The notes under the pieces: model-generated | Told to the model about the DNA's origin: nothing | Database searches by the model: none | The model's input: the letters and a program-made list of their open reading frames with translations, nothing else | Position numbers and translations under genes: made by a program | Assembly (NCBI RefSeq): GCF_900172265.1 | Contig: NZ_FWFK01000004.1 | Coordinates: 124,001 to 188,000, forward strand | Direction: 5' to 3' | Source: Roseivivax jejudonensis | GTDB lineage: Bacteria; Pseudomonadota; Alphaproteobacteria; Rhodobacterales; Rhodobacteraceae | Length of the DNA: 64,000 bases | Part shown: positions 34,647-43,039 of the stretch, one piece after another | Numbering within the stretch: the first letter of the stretch is position 1 | Layout of the letters: each line of letters starts with the position of its first letter

Positions 34647-36392
34647 TCAGACCTCGTCCGGGAAATGCCGCATCACGGACCGGATCGGGTTCGGCGCGGC
34701 CTGGCCGAGGCCACAGATCGAGGCGTCGACCATCACCGTCGACAGCGCTTCCAGAAGATCGCGATCCCAGCGATCCGCCTGCATCAGCTTCACCGCCTTC
34801 TCGCATCCCACGCGGCACGGCGTGCACTGACCGCAGCTTTCATCCTCGAAGAACCGCAGCATGTTGAGCGCGGCGTCGCGCGCGCTGTCGGCCTGCGACA
34901 GCACCACCACGGCCGCCGAGCCGATGAACGTTCCGTGCGCCTGCAGCGTGTCGAAATCGAGCGCAATGTCATCGAGCGTGGCCGGCAGCAGACCCGAGGA
35001 CGGCCCGCCCGGCTGGTAGGCCTTGAGCTCGTGGCCGTCCGCCATTCCGCCCGCGGCCGCGATGACGTCGCGGATCGTCGATCCCGCCGGCAGCAGGTAG
35101 ACACCCGGCGTCGCCACCCGGCCCGAGACCGAGTAGGAGCGCAGGCCGCGCCGGCCGTTGCGCTCGGTCCCGGTCAGGATCTCAGGCCCCTCGCGGCACA
35201 CCCGCGCGATCCAGTGAAGTGTCTCCACGTTGTGCACCAATGTCGGACGGCCGAACACGCCCACCTGCGCGACGTAGGGCGGCCGGTGGCGCGGCAGCCC
35301 CCGCTTGCCCTCGATCGACTCGATCATCGCGCTCTCCTCGCCGCAGATATAGGCGCCCGCGCCGCGCCGCAGAACGACGTGCCCCGGCGCGACCGTTCCC
35401 GCGGCCTCGAGCGCGGCGATCTCGCGGCGCAGGATCTCCAGCACCGCCGGGTACTCGTCGCGCATGTAGATGAAGCAGGTCTCTGCCTTGACGGCCCAGG
35501 CGGCGATCAGCATGCCCTCGAGAAAGAGATGCGGCGCGCGCTCGAGGTAGTACCGGTCCTTGAACGTGCCCGGCTCGCCCTCGTCGCCGTTCACCGCGAG
35601 GTAGCGCGGCCCAGCCGCGGCGCGCACGAAGCTCCATTTCTTTCCCGCCGGGAACCCCGCCCCGCCGAGCCCGCGGATCCCCGCCGCCAGCACCGCCTCC
35701 TGCACCGCCTCCGGGTCGCCCTCGGCGCGCAGGTCCGCGAGCGTCGCGTAGCCCCCCGCTGCGACGTAGGCCGCGTGATCCTCGTAGGCCGGGATCTTCG
35801 CGTGGGTCGCGCCCGCCTCGATCGCCGCGCGCACCGCCTCCGGCGTCGCGTGATCGACATGGCCATGGCCCACCTCGCAGGTCGGCGCGGTGTCGCAGCG
35901 GCCCATGCACGGCGCGCGCACGACCCGCACGTCCGCCGGGTCCAGTCCCGCCTCCAGGCCGGCGCGCAGCGCCTCGGCGCCGGCAAGCTGGCACGACAGC
36001 CCGTCGCAGACCCGCACGGTCAGCGCCGGCGGGGGCGTCTCGCCCTCGGCCACGACGTCGAAATGCGCGTAGAACGTGGCGACCTCGTAGACCTCCGCCT
36101 CGGACAGGCGCATCTCTTCGGCCAGCGCGCGCAGATGCGCGGCCGACAGGTGGCCGTGCGAGTCCTGCACGAGGTGAAGATGCTCGATCAGCAGGTCGCG
36201 CCGGCGCGGCCGGTCGCCCAGCAGAGCGCGGATCTCGGCCAGCGCGGCGTCGTCGAGCGGTCGGCCCTTGGGCACCGGGCGCCCCTTGCGCCGTCCGCCA
36301 GCGGCGGCGTCGGCCCCGCCGCGCCCCGGCGCACCGCCCGGTCCGTCCGGCCGTGCGCCGCCCCGCTTTCCCTTGCCGTCGTCGAGTGCCAT
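34647..36392 (-). CDS. NuoE-NuoF fusion (formate dehydrogenase beta / NADH-binding flavoprotein type)
   Basis: A 581-residue fusion. After a basic Gly-rich head come a NuoE-like part (about 50-190) with helices RDLLIEHLHLVQDSHGHLS and a [2Fe-2S] ferredoxin with VCDGLSCQ and APCMGRCD cysteines. The NuoF part has GLGGAGFPAGKKW and NGDEGEPGTFKDRYYLE (FMN and NADH sites), GAGAYICGEESAMIESIEG, and the [4Fe-4S] site SCGQCTPCRVG with the fourth Cys in ASICGLGQ. This is the electron module of NAD-linked formate dehydrogenases and hydrogenases. No catalytic subunit is next to it, so the electron donor is unknown. The start is taken at ATG 36392. Confidence 0.88.
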   Translation of the reverse strand: MALDDGKGKRGGARPDGPGGAPGRGGADAAAGGRRKGRPVPKGRPLDDAALAEIRALLGDRPRRRDLLIEHLHLVQDSHGHLSAAHLRALAEEMRLSEAEVYEVATFYAHFDVVAEGETPPPALTVRVCDGLSCQLAGAEALRAGLEAGLDPADVRVVRAPCMGRCDTAPTCEVGHGHVDHATPEAVRAAIEAGATHAKIPAYEDHAAYVAAGGYATLADLRAEGDPEAVQEAVLAAGIRGLGGAGFPAGKKWSFVRAAAGPRYLAVNGDEGEPGTFKDRYYLERAPHLFLEGMLIAAWAVKAETCFIYMRDEYPAVLEILRREIAALEAAGTVAPGHVVLRRGAGAYICGEESAMIESIEGKRGLPRHRPPYVAQVGVFGRPTLVHNVETLHWIARVCREGPEILTGTERNGRRGLRSYSVSGRVATPGVYLLPAGSTIRDVIAAAGGMADGHELKAYQPGGPSSGLLPATLDDIALDFDTLQAHGTFIGSAAVVVLSQADSARDAALNMLRFFEDESCGQCTPCRVGCEKAVKLMQADRWDRDLLEALSTVMVDASICGLGQAAPNPIRSVMRHFPDEV

Positions 36393-36637
36393 AGCGCGTC
36401 CGTCCCTCCTGCCCGGGTCCGCTGCCCGGCGCCCCCTGTCTAGCCGCTTGCACCGGGCGCGCGACATGGGAAAAGCGACGGGTTCGGCCAGACTTGCGGC
36501 ACCGGCCGCGCCGAAAGGGCACGGCGCGTTCCGATCGGCGCAGGCCGGGCCGCGCTCACCCGGCCCGGCCGCGCGTGCCGCCGCACTCCGTCCGCGCCCG
36601 GCCTTGCGCCGCCGCCCGGCTCTGTCACGCTCGACAC

Positions 36638-37051
36638 ATGATTCGCGCCCTTCTCGTCCTTGTCGCCCTGGCCGCGCCCGCCGCCGCCGCCGATCCCGAT
36701 CCCGCGGGCGGCGCCCTCTCGGCGGCGGAGTTCGAAGCCTACACGCAGGGCAAGACGCTCTATTTCGGCCAGAACGGCACCGCCTACGGGGTCGAGCGCT
36801 ACCTCCCCGACCGCCGCGTGGTGTGGTCCTTCCTCGACGGCGACTGCAAGGAGGGCCGCTGGTACGAGTCCGGCGACCAGATCTGCTTCGTCTACGAGGA
36901 CTCGGACGCGCCGCAATGCTGGAGCTTCTTCCGCGCGCCCGGCGGCGGCCTCCGCGCGGTCTTCCGCAACGACCCGTCGCAGACGACGCTCTACGAGGCG
37001 CGCCAGGACGAGGAACCGATGGTCTGCACCGGCCCGCGCGTCGGCGCCTGA
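36638..37051 (+). CDS. Secreted hypothetical protein
   Basis: A 137-residue protein with a signal peptide (MIRALLVLVALAAPAAAADP). The mature domain reads LSAAEFEAYTQGKTLYFGQNG, GVERYLPDRRVVWSFLDGDCKEGRWYESGDQICFVYED and QCWSFFRAPGG. The W/G/Y-rich pattern with two or three Cys suggests a small periplasmic beta domain. Similar proteins occur across Rhodobacteraceae without known function. A type B hairpin element begins 18 bases after its stop. Confidence 0.82.
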   Translation: MIRALLVLVALAAPAAAADPDPAGGALSAAEFEAYTQGKTLYFGQNGTAYGVERYLPDRRVVWSFLDGDCKEGRWYESGDQICFVYEDSDAPQCWSFFRAPGGGLRAVFRNDPSQTTLYEARQDEEPMVCTGPRVGA

Positions 37052-37069
37052 CCGCCCCGAACCGCCCCC

Positions 37070-37120
37070 CTTCTTCTTGGCGGCAATACTCCGGGGAGCG
37101 CGAGGGGCCGCGCCCCTCGC
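37070..37120 (+). repeat. Dispersed hairpin element, copy R5 (type B)
   Basis: CTTCTTCTTGGCGGCAATAC, TCCGGGG, then a 9-base stem GCGAGGGGC-CGC-GCCCCTCGC (37100-37120). Sense to, and 18 bases behind, the 137-residue secreted protein gene. Confidence 0.87.
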
Positions 37121-37216
37121 TCCCGCATCATCCACCCGCGCGCCGCGTCCGCCCCGGCCCGCATCGGCCTCGTCCCGCAGGCACCGCGCGCGCTGGCCGG
37201 ACGACGCGCCGCCCCC

Positions 37217-37870
37217 TCAGCCGGGATCGAACCGATACCCGAACCGCGCGATGTCCTCGGCGCAGATCCGCGCCACCCGCGCCGCGCCCGCGTCGTCGTA
37301 ATAGCCGCGCCAGTCCGCCCTCCGGCCGGAGCGGTTGACGTGCGGCATCTCCGGCACGAAGCCCAGATGCGCCGCCAGGGGCGCCATGTCGGCGTCGAGA
37401 TGCTCGAGCCGCAGCACCAGCGCGTCGCGCTCGCGCCCGTCCGACCCCCGCAGATACGCGCCGTAGGGATGCGCCCGGAGGCTCGCCTCGATCCGCGGAT
37501 CGGCGAGGAAGCCCGCGAAGTCTGTCGCCTTCGCGATCGCGACCGCAGGGTGCGCGAAACTCTGCGCACGCAGCCAATGGTAGTAGCTGACCATCCGGTC
37601 CCACGGATTGCGCACCAGCGTCACCGGCCGCAGCGCGCCCAGCACCTCGGGCGGCAGGATCCCCTCGATATCGGCCAGTGTCGCGTGCTTCCACAGCCGA
37701 CCGCGCGGGCGCAGTCCGGCCAGCCGCCGGCGCCGGCGCAGCGCCTTGGGCGTGTCGCCGATCAGGATGTCGTCGGCCATCGCCCGCGCCTCGAGCGCGA
37801 GCGACAGCGAGGTGCCGCCGGTCTTGGGGATGTGCACGAAGACGTAGCCGCGCCCGGGCGAAACGATCAT
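37217..37870 (-). CDS. Sulfotransferase-family protein
   Basis: A 217-residue protein with PAPS-dependent sulfotransferase marks: FVHIPKTGGTSLSLAL (5'-phosphosulfate loop) near the start, and VTLVRNPWDRMVSYYHWL (3'-phosphate motif, R-x7-S type) in the middle. It resembles the small sulfotransferase family 2 group seen in marine Rhodobacterales, likely acting on cell-surface glycans. The acceptor is unknown. It is divergent from the acyl-CoA ligase gene with 118 bases between them. Confidence 0.85.
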   Translation of the reverse strand: MIVSPGRGYVFVHIPKTGGTSLSLALEARAMADDILIGDTPKALRRRRRLAGLRPRGRLWKHATLADIEGILPPEVLGALRPVTLVRNPWDRMVSYYHWLRAQSFAHPAVAIAKATDFAGFLADPRIEASLRAHPYGAYLRGSDGRERDALVLRLEHLDADMAPLAAHLGFVPEMPHVNRSGRRADWRGYYDDAGAARVARICAEDIARFGYRFDPG

Positions 37871-37988
37871 GGGCGCGAGCCTATCCGCGCGGTCCGGCGG
37901 GGAAAATCCGCATGCGCCGCGCGGCCTTTACGGCGTGGCGCGCGCAGCGCATGCTGCGGGCAGGCGACCTGCGGAGGAGGAGAGGGTC

Positions 37989-39620
37989 ATGGGCTGGCTG
38001 GCCGACGAGACCGGACTGGAAAAGTGCCGAGCGAACCACACCCCGCTCACGCCCCTGTCCTTCCTGAGCCGCGCCGCGGACGTCTTCGCCGAGGACATTG
38101 CGGTGGTCTACGGCGCGACGCGGCGCAGCTACGCGGAGTACCACGCCCGCTGCAGCCGCCTCGCCTCGGGCCTCGCCGCGCTCGGCGTGGCGCCGGGCGA
38201 CGTGGTCGCGACGCTGCTGCCGAACGTGCCGGCCCATGCGGAGGCGCATTTCGGCGTGCCGGCCGCGGGCGCGGTGCTCAACGCGATCAACACCCGCCTC
38301 GACGTCTCGACGGTCGCCTACATCCTCGGCCACGGCGGCGCCAGGGTGCTGCTCTGCGACGCCGAACTGATCGGTCCCGCGACCGAGGCGATCGCGGCGA
38401 TGGAGGAGGGCGATCCGCCGATCCTCGTCGAGGTGCCCGATCCGGAGGCCGGCATCCCCGCCTCGGGCGCGCACATGACCTACGACGACCTGCTCGCGCG
38501 CGGCGATCCGGAGGCGCCCTGGGTCCTGCCCGAGGACGAGTGGGAGAGCCTCGCGCTCAACTACACCTCCGGCACGACGGGCCGCCCCAAGGGCGTGGTC
38601 TACCATCACCGCGGCGCGTATCTGAACGCGATGGGCCAGGTGCTGTCGTGGCGCATGGTGCTGCGGCCGGTCTACCTGACCATCGTGCCGCTCTTCCACT
38701 GCAACGGCTGGTGCCACACCTGGATGATGCCGGCGGTCGGCGGCACGCTGGTGTGCTGCCGCGAGATCCGCGCCAAGCCGATCTTCGACGCCATCGCCGA
38801 CGAGACCGTCACCCATTTTGGCGGCGCGCCGATCGTGCTCAACACCCTCATCAACGCGCCCGAGCACGAGCGCCGCGCCTTCGACCACGTGGTCGAGATC
38901 TTCACCGCCGGCGCACCGCCGGCGCCGACGACCCTGGCGGCGATCGAGCCGATGGGCTTCAATGTCACCCATGTCTACGGCCTGACCGAGACCTACGGCC
39001 CGGCGACCGAATGCCTCTGGCATCCCCGCTGGGACGGGCTCGACGCCGACGAGCGCGCCGCCTGCAAGGCGCGCCAGGGCGTCGGCATGCCGTTCATCGA
39101 GCACGTCACGGTGATGGAGGCCGAGACCATGCGCGAGGTGCCGCGCTCCGGCAGCGACCAGGGCGAGATCATGTTCCGCGGCAACGGCGTGATGAAGGGC
39201 TACTACAAGAACCCCGAGGAGACCGAGAAGAGCTTCGCCGGCGGCTACTACCACACCGGCGATCTCGCGCTTCTCGAACCCGACGGCTATCTCCGGATCG
39301 CCGACCGCGCCAAGGACATCATCATCTCCGGCGGCGAGAACATCTCCTCGATCGAGGTCGAGGGCGTGCTGATGAAGCACGACGCCGTCAGCCTCTGCGC
39401 GGTTGTTGCCAAGCCCGACGACAAATGGGGCGAGGTGCCCTGCGCCTTCGTCGAGACCAAGCCCGGTGCCGAGGTGACCGAGGCCGACCTGATCGCCTTC
39501 GCACGGCAGACGCTGGCCGGCTTCAAGACGCCCAAGGCGGTGATCTTCGAGGATCTGCCCAAGACCTCGACAGGCAAGATCCAGAAATTCCAGCTCCGCG
39601 AGCGCGCCCGGTCGCTCTGA
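37989..39620 (+). CDS. Acyl-CoA synthetase (AMP-forming)
   Basis: A 543-residue ANL-superfamily ligase, which activates a carboxylic acid as an acyl-AMP and then the CoA thioester. LNYTSGTTGRPKGVVYHHRGAY is the AMP-binding P-loop motif, HVYGLTETYGPATEC the A5-like motif, YHTGDLALLEPDGYLRIADR the A8 hinge, and KTSTGKIQKFQLR carries the catalytic Lys. It is closest in pattern to medium-chain or dimethylsulfoniopropionate/methylmercaptopropionate-type ligases (DmdB-like), but substrate cannot be fixed by reading. The ATG is preceded by GGAGGAGGAG. No CoA-pathway genes follow. Confidence 0.9.
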   Translation: MGWLADETGLEKCRANHTPLTPLSFLSRAADVFAEDIAVVYGATRRSYAEYHARCSRLASGLAALGVAPGDVVATLLPNVPAHAEAHFGVPAAGAVLNAINTRLDVSTVAYILGHGGARVLLCDAELIGPATEAIAAMEEGDPPILVEVPDPEAGIPASGAHMTYDDLLARGDPEAPWVLPEDEWESLALNYTSGTTGRPKGVVYHHRGAYLNAMGQVLSWRMVLRPVYLTIVPLFHCNGWCHTWMMPAVGGTLVCCREIRAKPIFDAIADETVTHFGGAPIVLNTLINAPEHERRAFDHVVEIFTAGAPPAPTTLAAIEPMGFNVTHVYGLTETYGPATECLWHPRWDGLDADERAACKARQGVGMPFIEHVTVMEAETMREVPRSGSDQGEIMFRGNGVMKGYYKNPEETEKSFAGGYYHTGDLALLEPDGYLRIADRAKDIIISGGENISSIEVEGVLMKHDAVSLCAVVAKPDDKWGEVPCAFVETKPGAEVTEADLIAFARQTLAGFKTPKAVIFEDLPKTSTGKIQKFQLRERARSL

Positions 39621-40261
39621 ACCACCGGCCGGGCGCCCGGCCCGGCACCGCGCGCTGCGGCCCGCGTCGCCCGGCGCGCCACGTCCCGACGTCGCCCGGC
39701 CGCCGCGCACCGGCCGGGCCCACCGCATGGCGGCCCCGCGCGCTCCGCCGGGCCGCGCTCCGGCCCGCCGGACCCGGACGCCGCGATCCGCGCGCCCGGC
39801 CTGGCGCCCCGAGACCTGCCCCCTTCCCCCGGGCCCCGCGCCACGATCCCCGCGCCACGATCCCCGCGCCCATGCAACGCGCCGCGACACCAGCCCCTCG
39901 ACCCGGCGCCGCGACACCGGCGCCCGGACACCTGCGCCCCTGCCGATCGCCCCACGCCCGCGGCCCTGCCCGGCGCCTGTGTCCTGCGCGGCCATCCCGC
40001 CCGCCGTGTCGTGTCTGCCCATCCCGGACATGTCACGGCGGCCCGGCCCCACCGATCACGGGACACGGCCCACGATGCGCCGCGGCGGCCGCGGCGTCGC
40101 GCCGGCCGGCGGGGCACGCGGGACCGCCCGGCGACGACGTGCGCCCGCGACACTCCGCCTCGCCCGCCACCGCTTCCCGCACCACCGCGCGGGCCTAGGT
40201 CCCTCTGCACCGGCCGGCACCGCCCGCCGGTCCGCCCGCCACGTGACCTGGAGGCTTCGCC
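39621..40261 (+). other. Extremely GC-rich non-coding region
   Basis: About 641 bases with no gene. It is strongly C-rich on the plus strand. At 39836-39870 a 14-base unit (CCGCGCCACGATCC) is repeated two and a half times, followed by diverged CCGCGACACC-like words. Open frames here are compositional. Confidence 0.6.
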
Positions 40262-40423
40262 ATGACGACACGGACACCGACCACGCTTCAGCCCGAAGAG
40301 ACGCGCCCCGACGCCCCGCGCCAGCCCGGCACGGCCGAGGATCTGCGCGGCCGCACAACGACGCGCGGCGATCTCTCCGAACACCGGCGCTTCGCCTGGC
40401 TCTACGAGGACCTCCTCGCCTGA
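40262..40423 (+). CDS. Small hypothetical protein, 53 residues
   Basis: A 53-residue frame, MTTRTPTTLQPEETRPDAPR, then a Gly-Thr-Ala-Glu-Asp-Leu stretch and the more ordered tail RGDLSEHRRFAWLYEDLLA. A CTGGAGG ribosome site lies about 8 bases before the ATG. A type B hairpin element begins 47 bases after the stop, as it does after other genes here. Family unknown; it could be a small regulator or adaptor. Confidence 0.5.
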   Translation: MTTRTPTTLQPEETRPDAPRQPGTAEDLRGRTTTRGDLSEHRRFAWLYEDLLA

Positions 40424-40469
40424 CGCCCCGGCGCGCCCCGCCGCGGCACACGGCCCCCGCCCCCCATCT

Positions 40470-40521
40470 CTTCTTCTTGGCGCGACATACTCCGGGCAGC
40501 GCGAGGGGCAGCGCCCCTCGC
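40470..40521 (+). repeat. Dispersed hairpin element, copy R6 (type B)
   Basis: CTTCTTCTTGGCGCGACATAC, TCCGGG, then stem GCGAGGGGC-AGC-GCCCCTCGC (40501-40521). Sense to the 53-residue gene before it. Confidence 0.87.
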
Positions 40522-40655
40522 CGGCCCCCACCGACACGACCCGCGCCGCGGATGCTGTGCCGCAGCACCACGATCACCGGCGATCCCCCACTCTCCTCGC
40601 TCGCCCAACGCCCCGAGGACCATCGCACCCGCTCCCACGACCCCAATCTCCCGGC

Positions 40656-40706
40656 CTTCTTCTTGGCCGAAATACTCCGGGGAGCGCGAGGGGCAGCGCC
40701 CCTCGC
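40656..40706 (+). repeat. Dispersed hairpin element, copy R7 (type B)
   Basis: CTTCTTCTTGGCCGAAATAC, TCCGGGG, then stem GCGAGGGGC-AGC-GCCCCTCGC (40686-40706), identical in its hairpin to R6. It lies about 100 bases before the next gene. Confidence 0.87.
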
Positions 40707-40807
40707 CCATCCCGCACACCCGCGGCGATCCTGACCGTCTCGCCCTGATCGACACTCTCACATCGCCGTGCTAGCATCTGCCGACCAGAGGCAGAGCAGC
40801 CCCGAGG

Positions 40808-41839
40808 ATGACAGCGCTACACGAATACCAGCGGCTCGAGGCCACGGGCCTCTGGCGCCCGGAGACCGGTGCGCAACGGCGCGAGGTCGTGGTCGCGCTC
40901 GGCGAGGCGACCCTCACGATCAAGGACTTCAACGACCGGGTGCTGGCGCACTGGTCGCTGGCGGCGGTCACCCGCGCCGGCAGCCGGCTGGCCGAAACCA
41001 TCACCTACCATCCCGACGGCGATCCGGCGGAAACGCTGGAACTCGCCGCCTCCGAGGCCGAGATGATCGCCGCGCTGGAGCGCATCCAGCGCGCCGTCGA
41101 CCGCAGCCGGCCGCAGCCGGGCAAGCTGCGCGTGTGGCTGTCGGGCGGGCTCGCGGCGGCGGTGGTGGCCGCGGCGGTGTTCTGGCTGCCGGGCGCGGTG
41201 GTCGGGTATGCCACGGCCGTGGTGCCCGAGGTCAAGCGCGCCGAGATCGGCGGCGCGCTCCTCGACCGCATCACCCGGGTCTCGGGCCAACCCTGCGCGT
41301 CGCCCGAGGCATTGCCGCCGCTGCGCCGGCTCGCGGCGCGGATCCTGGGCGAGCGGCGGGCCACCGCGCTCGTTGTGCTGCCCGAGGGCGTCGACGACAC
41401 AGCGCACCTTCCCGGGGGCCGGATCCTGCTGAACCGCGCGCTGATCGAGGATCCCGAGGATCCCGACGTGCCCGCGGGCTACATCCTCGCCGAGGCGATC
41501 CGCGCCGCCGAGGGCGATCCGCTGGCCGAGCTTCTCGATCATGCCGGGCTCTTCGCGAGCCTCAGCCTGCTGACCACCGGCGCGCTGCCCGACCGCGCGC
41601 TCGACGCCTATGCCGAGCATCTGCTGACCGAGCGCCGCGCCGCGCCGGTCGATCCGGCGACGCTCCTGGCCGCGTTCGAGACGGCCGAGCTGCGGGCCAC
41701 GCCCTACGCCTACTGGCGCGACGTGACCGGCGAGACGACGCTGCCCCTGATCGAGGCCGACCCCCGGGCCGAGAGTGGCAGCCGACAGGTGCTGAGCGAC
41801 GCCGACTGGCTCCGGCTGCAGGGGATCTGCGGCGCCTGA
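40808..41839 (+). CDS. Membrane protein resembling M48 peptidases with lost catalytic motif
   Basis: A 343-residue protein. The first ~105 residues form a soluble domain (EVVVALGEATLTIKDFNDRVLAHW, like a PH-type beta fold). A transmembrane helix follows (VWLSGGLAAAVVAAAVFWLPG). The C-terminal part contains HLPGGRILLNRALIEDPEDPDV, then YILAEAIRA, in the place and spacing where M48 zinc peptidases have the LPGGxIxVxxGLI strand and HExxH. Here the HExxH is replaced, as is the later E-x3-D (ALDAYAEHLLTE). If the match is real this is an inactive relative; this is an inference from reading. No neighbour in operon. Confidence 0.65.
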   Translation: MTALHEYQRLEATGLWRPETGAQRREVVVALGEATLTIKDFNDRVLAHWSLAAVTRAGSRLAETITYHPDGDPAETLELAASEAEMIAALERIQRAVDRSRPQPGKLRVWLSGGLAAAVVAAAVFWLPGAVVGYATAVVPEVKRAEIGGALLDRITRVSGQPCASPEALPPLRRLAARILGERRATALVVLPEGVDDTAHLPGGRILLNRALIEDPEDPDVPAGYILAEAIRAAEGDPLAELLDHAGLFASLSLLTTGALPDRALDAYAEHLLTERRAAPVDPATLLAAFETAELRATPYAYWRDVTGETTLPLIEADPRAESGSRQVLSDADWLRLQGICGA

Positions 41840-42004
41840 CCCGCGCGGTGCGTCCGCGACATCGCACGCGACAGTGAACGGACGCGCCCGCCGAGGCCCG
41901 GTCGAACCACGACCCGGGACCCGGCCCGCGTCACCCGGCGCAGGCCGGCACGATCCCGCGCGCCTCGACACAGCCGGCGCCCCGTCCGGGCGCGCCCGGC
42001 GGTC

Positions 42005-42970
42005 TCAGCGCAGGTAGACCACCGGGTCGCGGATCTCGCCGCCGCCGGCGCGGCGCGGCACCGTGTTGGTCCAGACCCGCTGCGTGGCGTAGAAGCCCCC
42101 GAGCGACTGGTTCGCCCGGTGCGGGTTCAGACGCCCGTCGTCCCAGGCAGGGCGATAGCCCGGCGGCACCGTCGGCACGGTCGCGTCGCGGGCCCGCGCC
42201 ACGTGCAGCGGCAGGATCCGCGTCTCGGGCGGCAGATCGCGCACGGCGGCCCCCCGGATCGGGCCGCGCGTCGCGCCCACGGCGCGCACACCGGTCGTCG
42301 CGCCCACGGCGCGCACTCCGGTCCCCGCGCCCACGCCGCGCCCGCCATCGGTCTCGACGCAGCGCACGCGGTAGCCCGCCGCGGCGGCCGCGCGGCCGTC
42401 GCAGCCCCCCTCTGAAACCGACACCACCAGGGGCCGCGCCTGCGGCACCGGCGGCGGCGCCGACCGATCGGCCGCGGGCACCGGGCGAACGAGCGGCGGC
42501 GCCGTGCGCACGCGCCGCTCCGGCGCCGGCGCGGCGCGCGCCGCGGTCTCCTCGGGGGTCGCGGCGACGGGCGCGGGCGGCGCCGATCGCGGCGCGCGGG
42601 CCGGGGCGGCCGCCGGTGCCGGGCGCGGGGTCGATGCAGGTGCGGCGCGCGGCGCGGGTCCGGCGCTCTCGGCCGGGGCGTCGGTCGCGGCCGTCCGCGT
42701 GCCGCCGAGGGTCGGGCGCAACCCGCAGATATGCTCGCGCGTGCGCGTCACCCGCGGCACCCATGTCACCGCGCCGTCGATCCCGGCCCGGATGTAGGCG
42801 CAGCCGCGGCTGTCCACGTATTGCCGGCCGTCGTAGCTGTCGGGCGGAAACTCCGCCGGCACGTCGCGCGCGTCCTGCTGTGCCGCCGCGCCGGTTGCGA
42901 GCGCGAGGCCGAGACCGACCGCCAGCCCCAGGGTCACACCGCGCAGACGCGCGGCCCGTTCGTTCGCCAT
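42005..42970 (-). CDS. Secreted Pro/Ala-rich protein of Rhodobacterales type
   Basis: A 321-residue protein with a signal peptide (GVTLGLAVGLGLALATGAAAQ). A conserved-looking N-terminal domain follows: DVPAEFPPDSYDGRQYVDSRGCAYIRAGIDGAVTWVPRVTRTREHICG, with two Cys. Then comes a long Ala/Pro-rich linker (about residues 95-185), a short Cys-containing stretch, an octamer GVRAVGAT repeated twice, and the tail GGFYATQRVWTNTVPRR. Such proteins probably span or bind the cell wall. Function unknown. I chose MANERAAR as the start, with GGGGG upstream. Confidence 0.72.
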   Translation of the reverse strand: MANERAARLRGVTLGLAVGLGLALATGAAAQQDARDVPAEFPPDSYDGRQYVDSRGCAYIRAGIDGAVTWVPRVTRTREHICGLRPTLGGTRTAATDAPAESAGPAPRAAPASTPRPAPAAAPARAPRSAPPAPVAATPEETAARAAPAPERRVRTAPPLVRPVPAADRSAPPPVPQARPLVVSVSEGGCDGRAAAAAGYRVRCVETDGGRGVGAGTGVRAVGATTGVRAVGATRGPIRGAAVRDLPPETRILPLHVARARDATVPTVPPGYRPAWDDGRLNPHRANQSLGGFYATQRVWTNTVPRRAGGGEIRDPVVYLR

Positions 42971-43039
42971 GACCATCCCCCACAGATGCTGCCCGGCAGC
43001 CTGCCGCAAGTCCTAGCGTCTGTAAAGCGCCAAGAGGGC

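Larger units (their letters stand above)
40424..40807 (+). other. Gap with two tandem hairpin elements
   Basis: About 384 bases with copies R6 and R7 in the same orientation, 186 bases apart. Between them (40522-40655) I see no gene; a lost gene or local duplication would explain the pair. Confidence 0.55.

Noticed and set aside
37340-40198. A 952-codon plus-strand frame spanning the sulfotransferase, acyl-CoA ligase and the non-coding region
   Set aside because: It crosses unrelated genes and non-coding DNA and has Arg/Pro-rich composition only.
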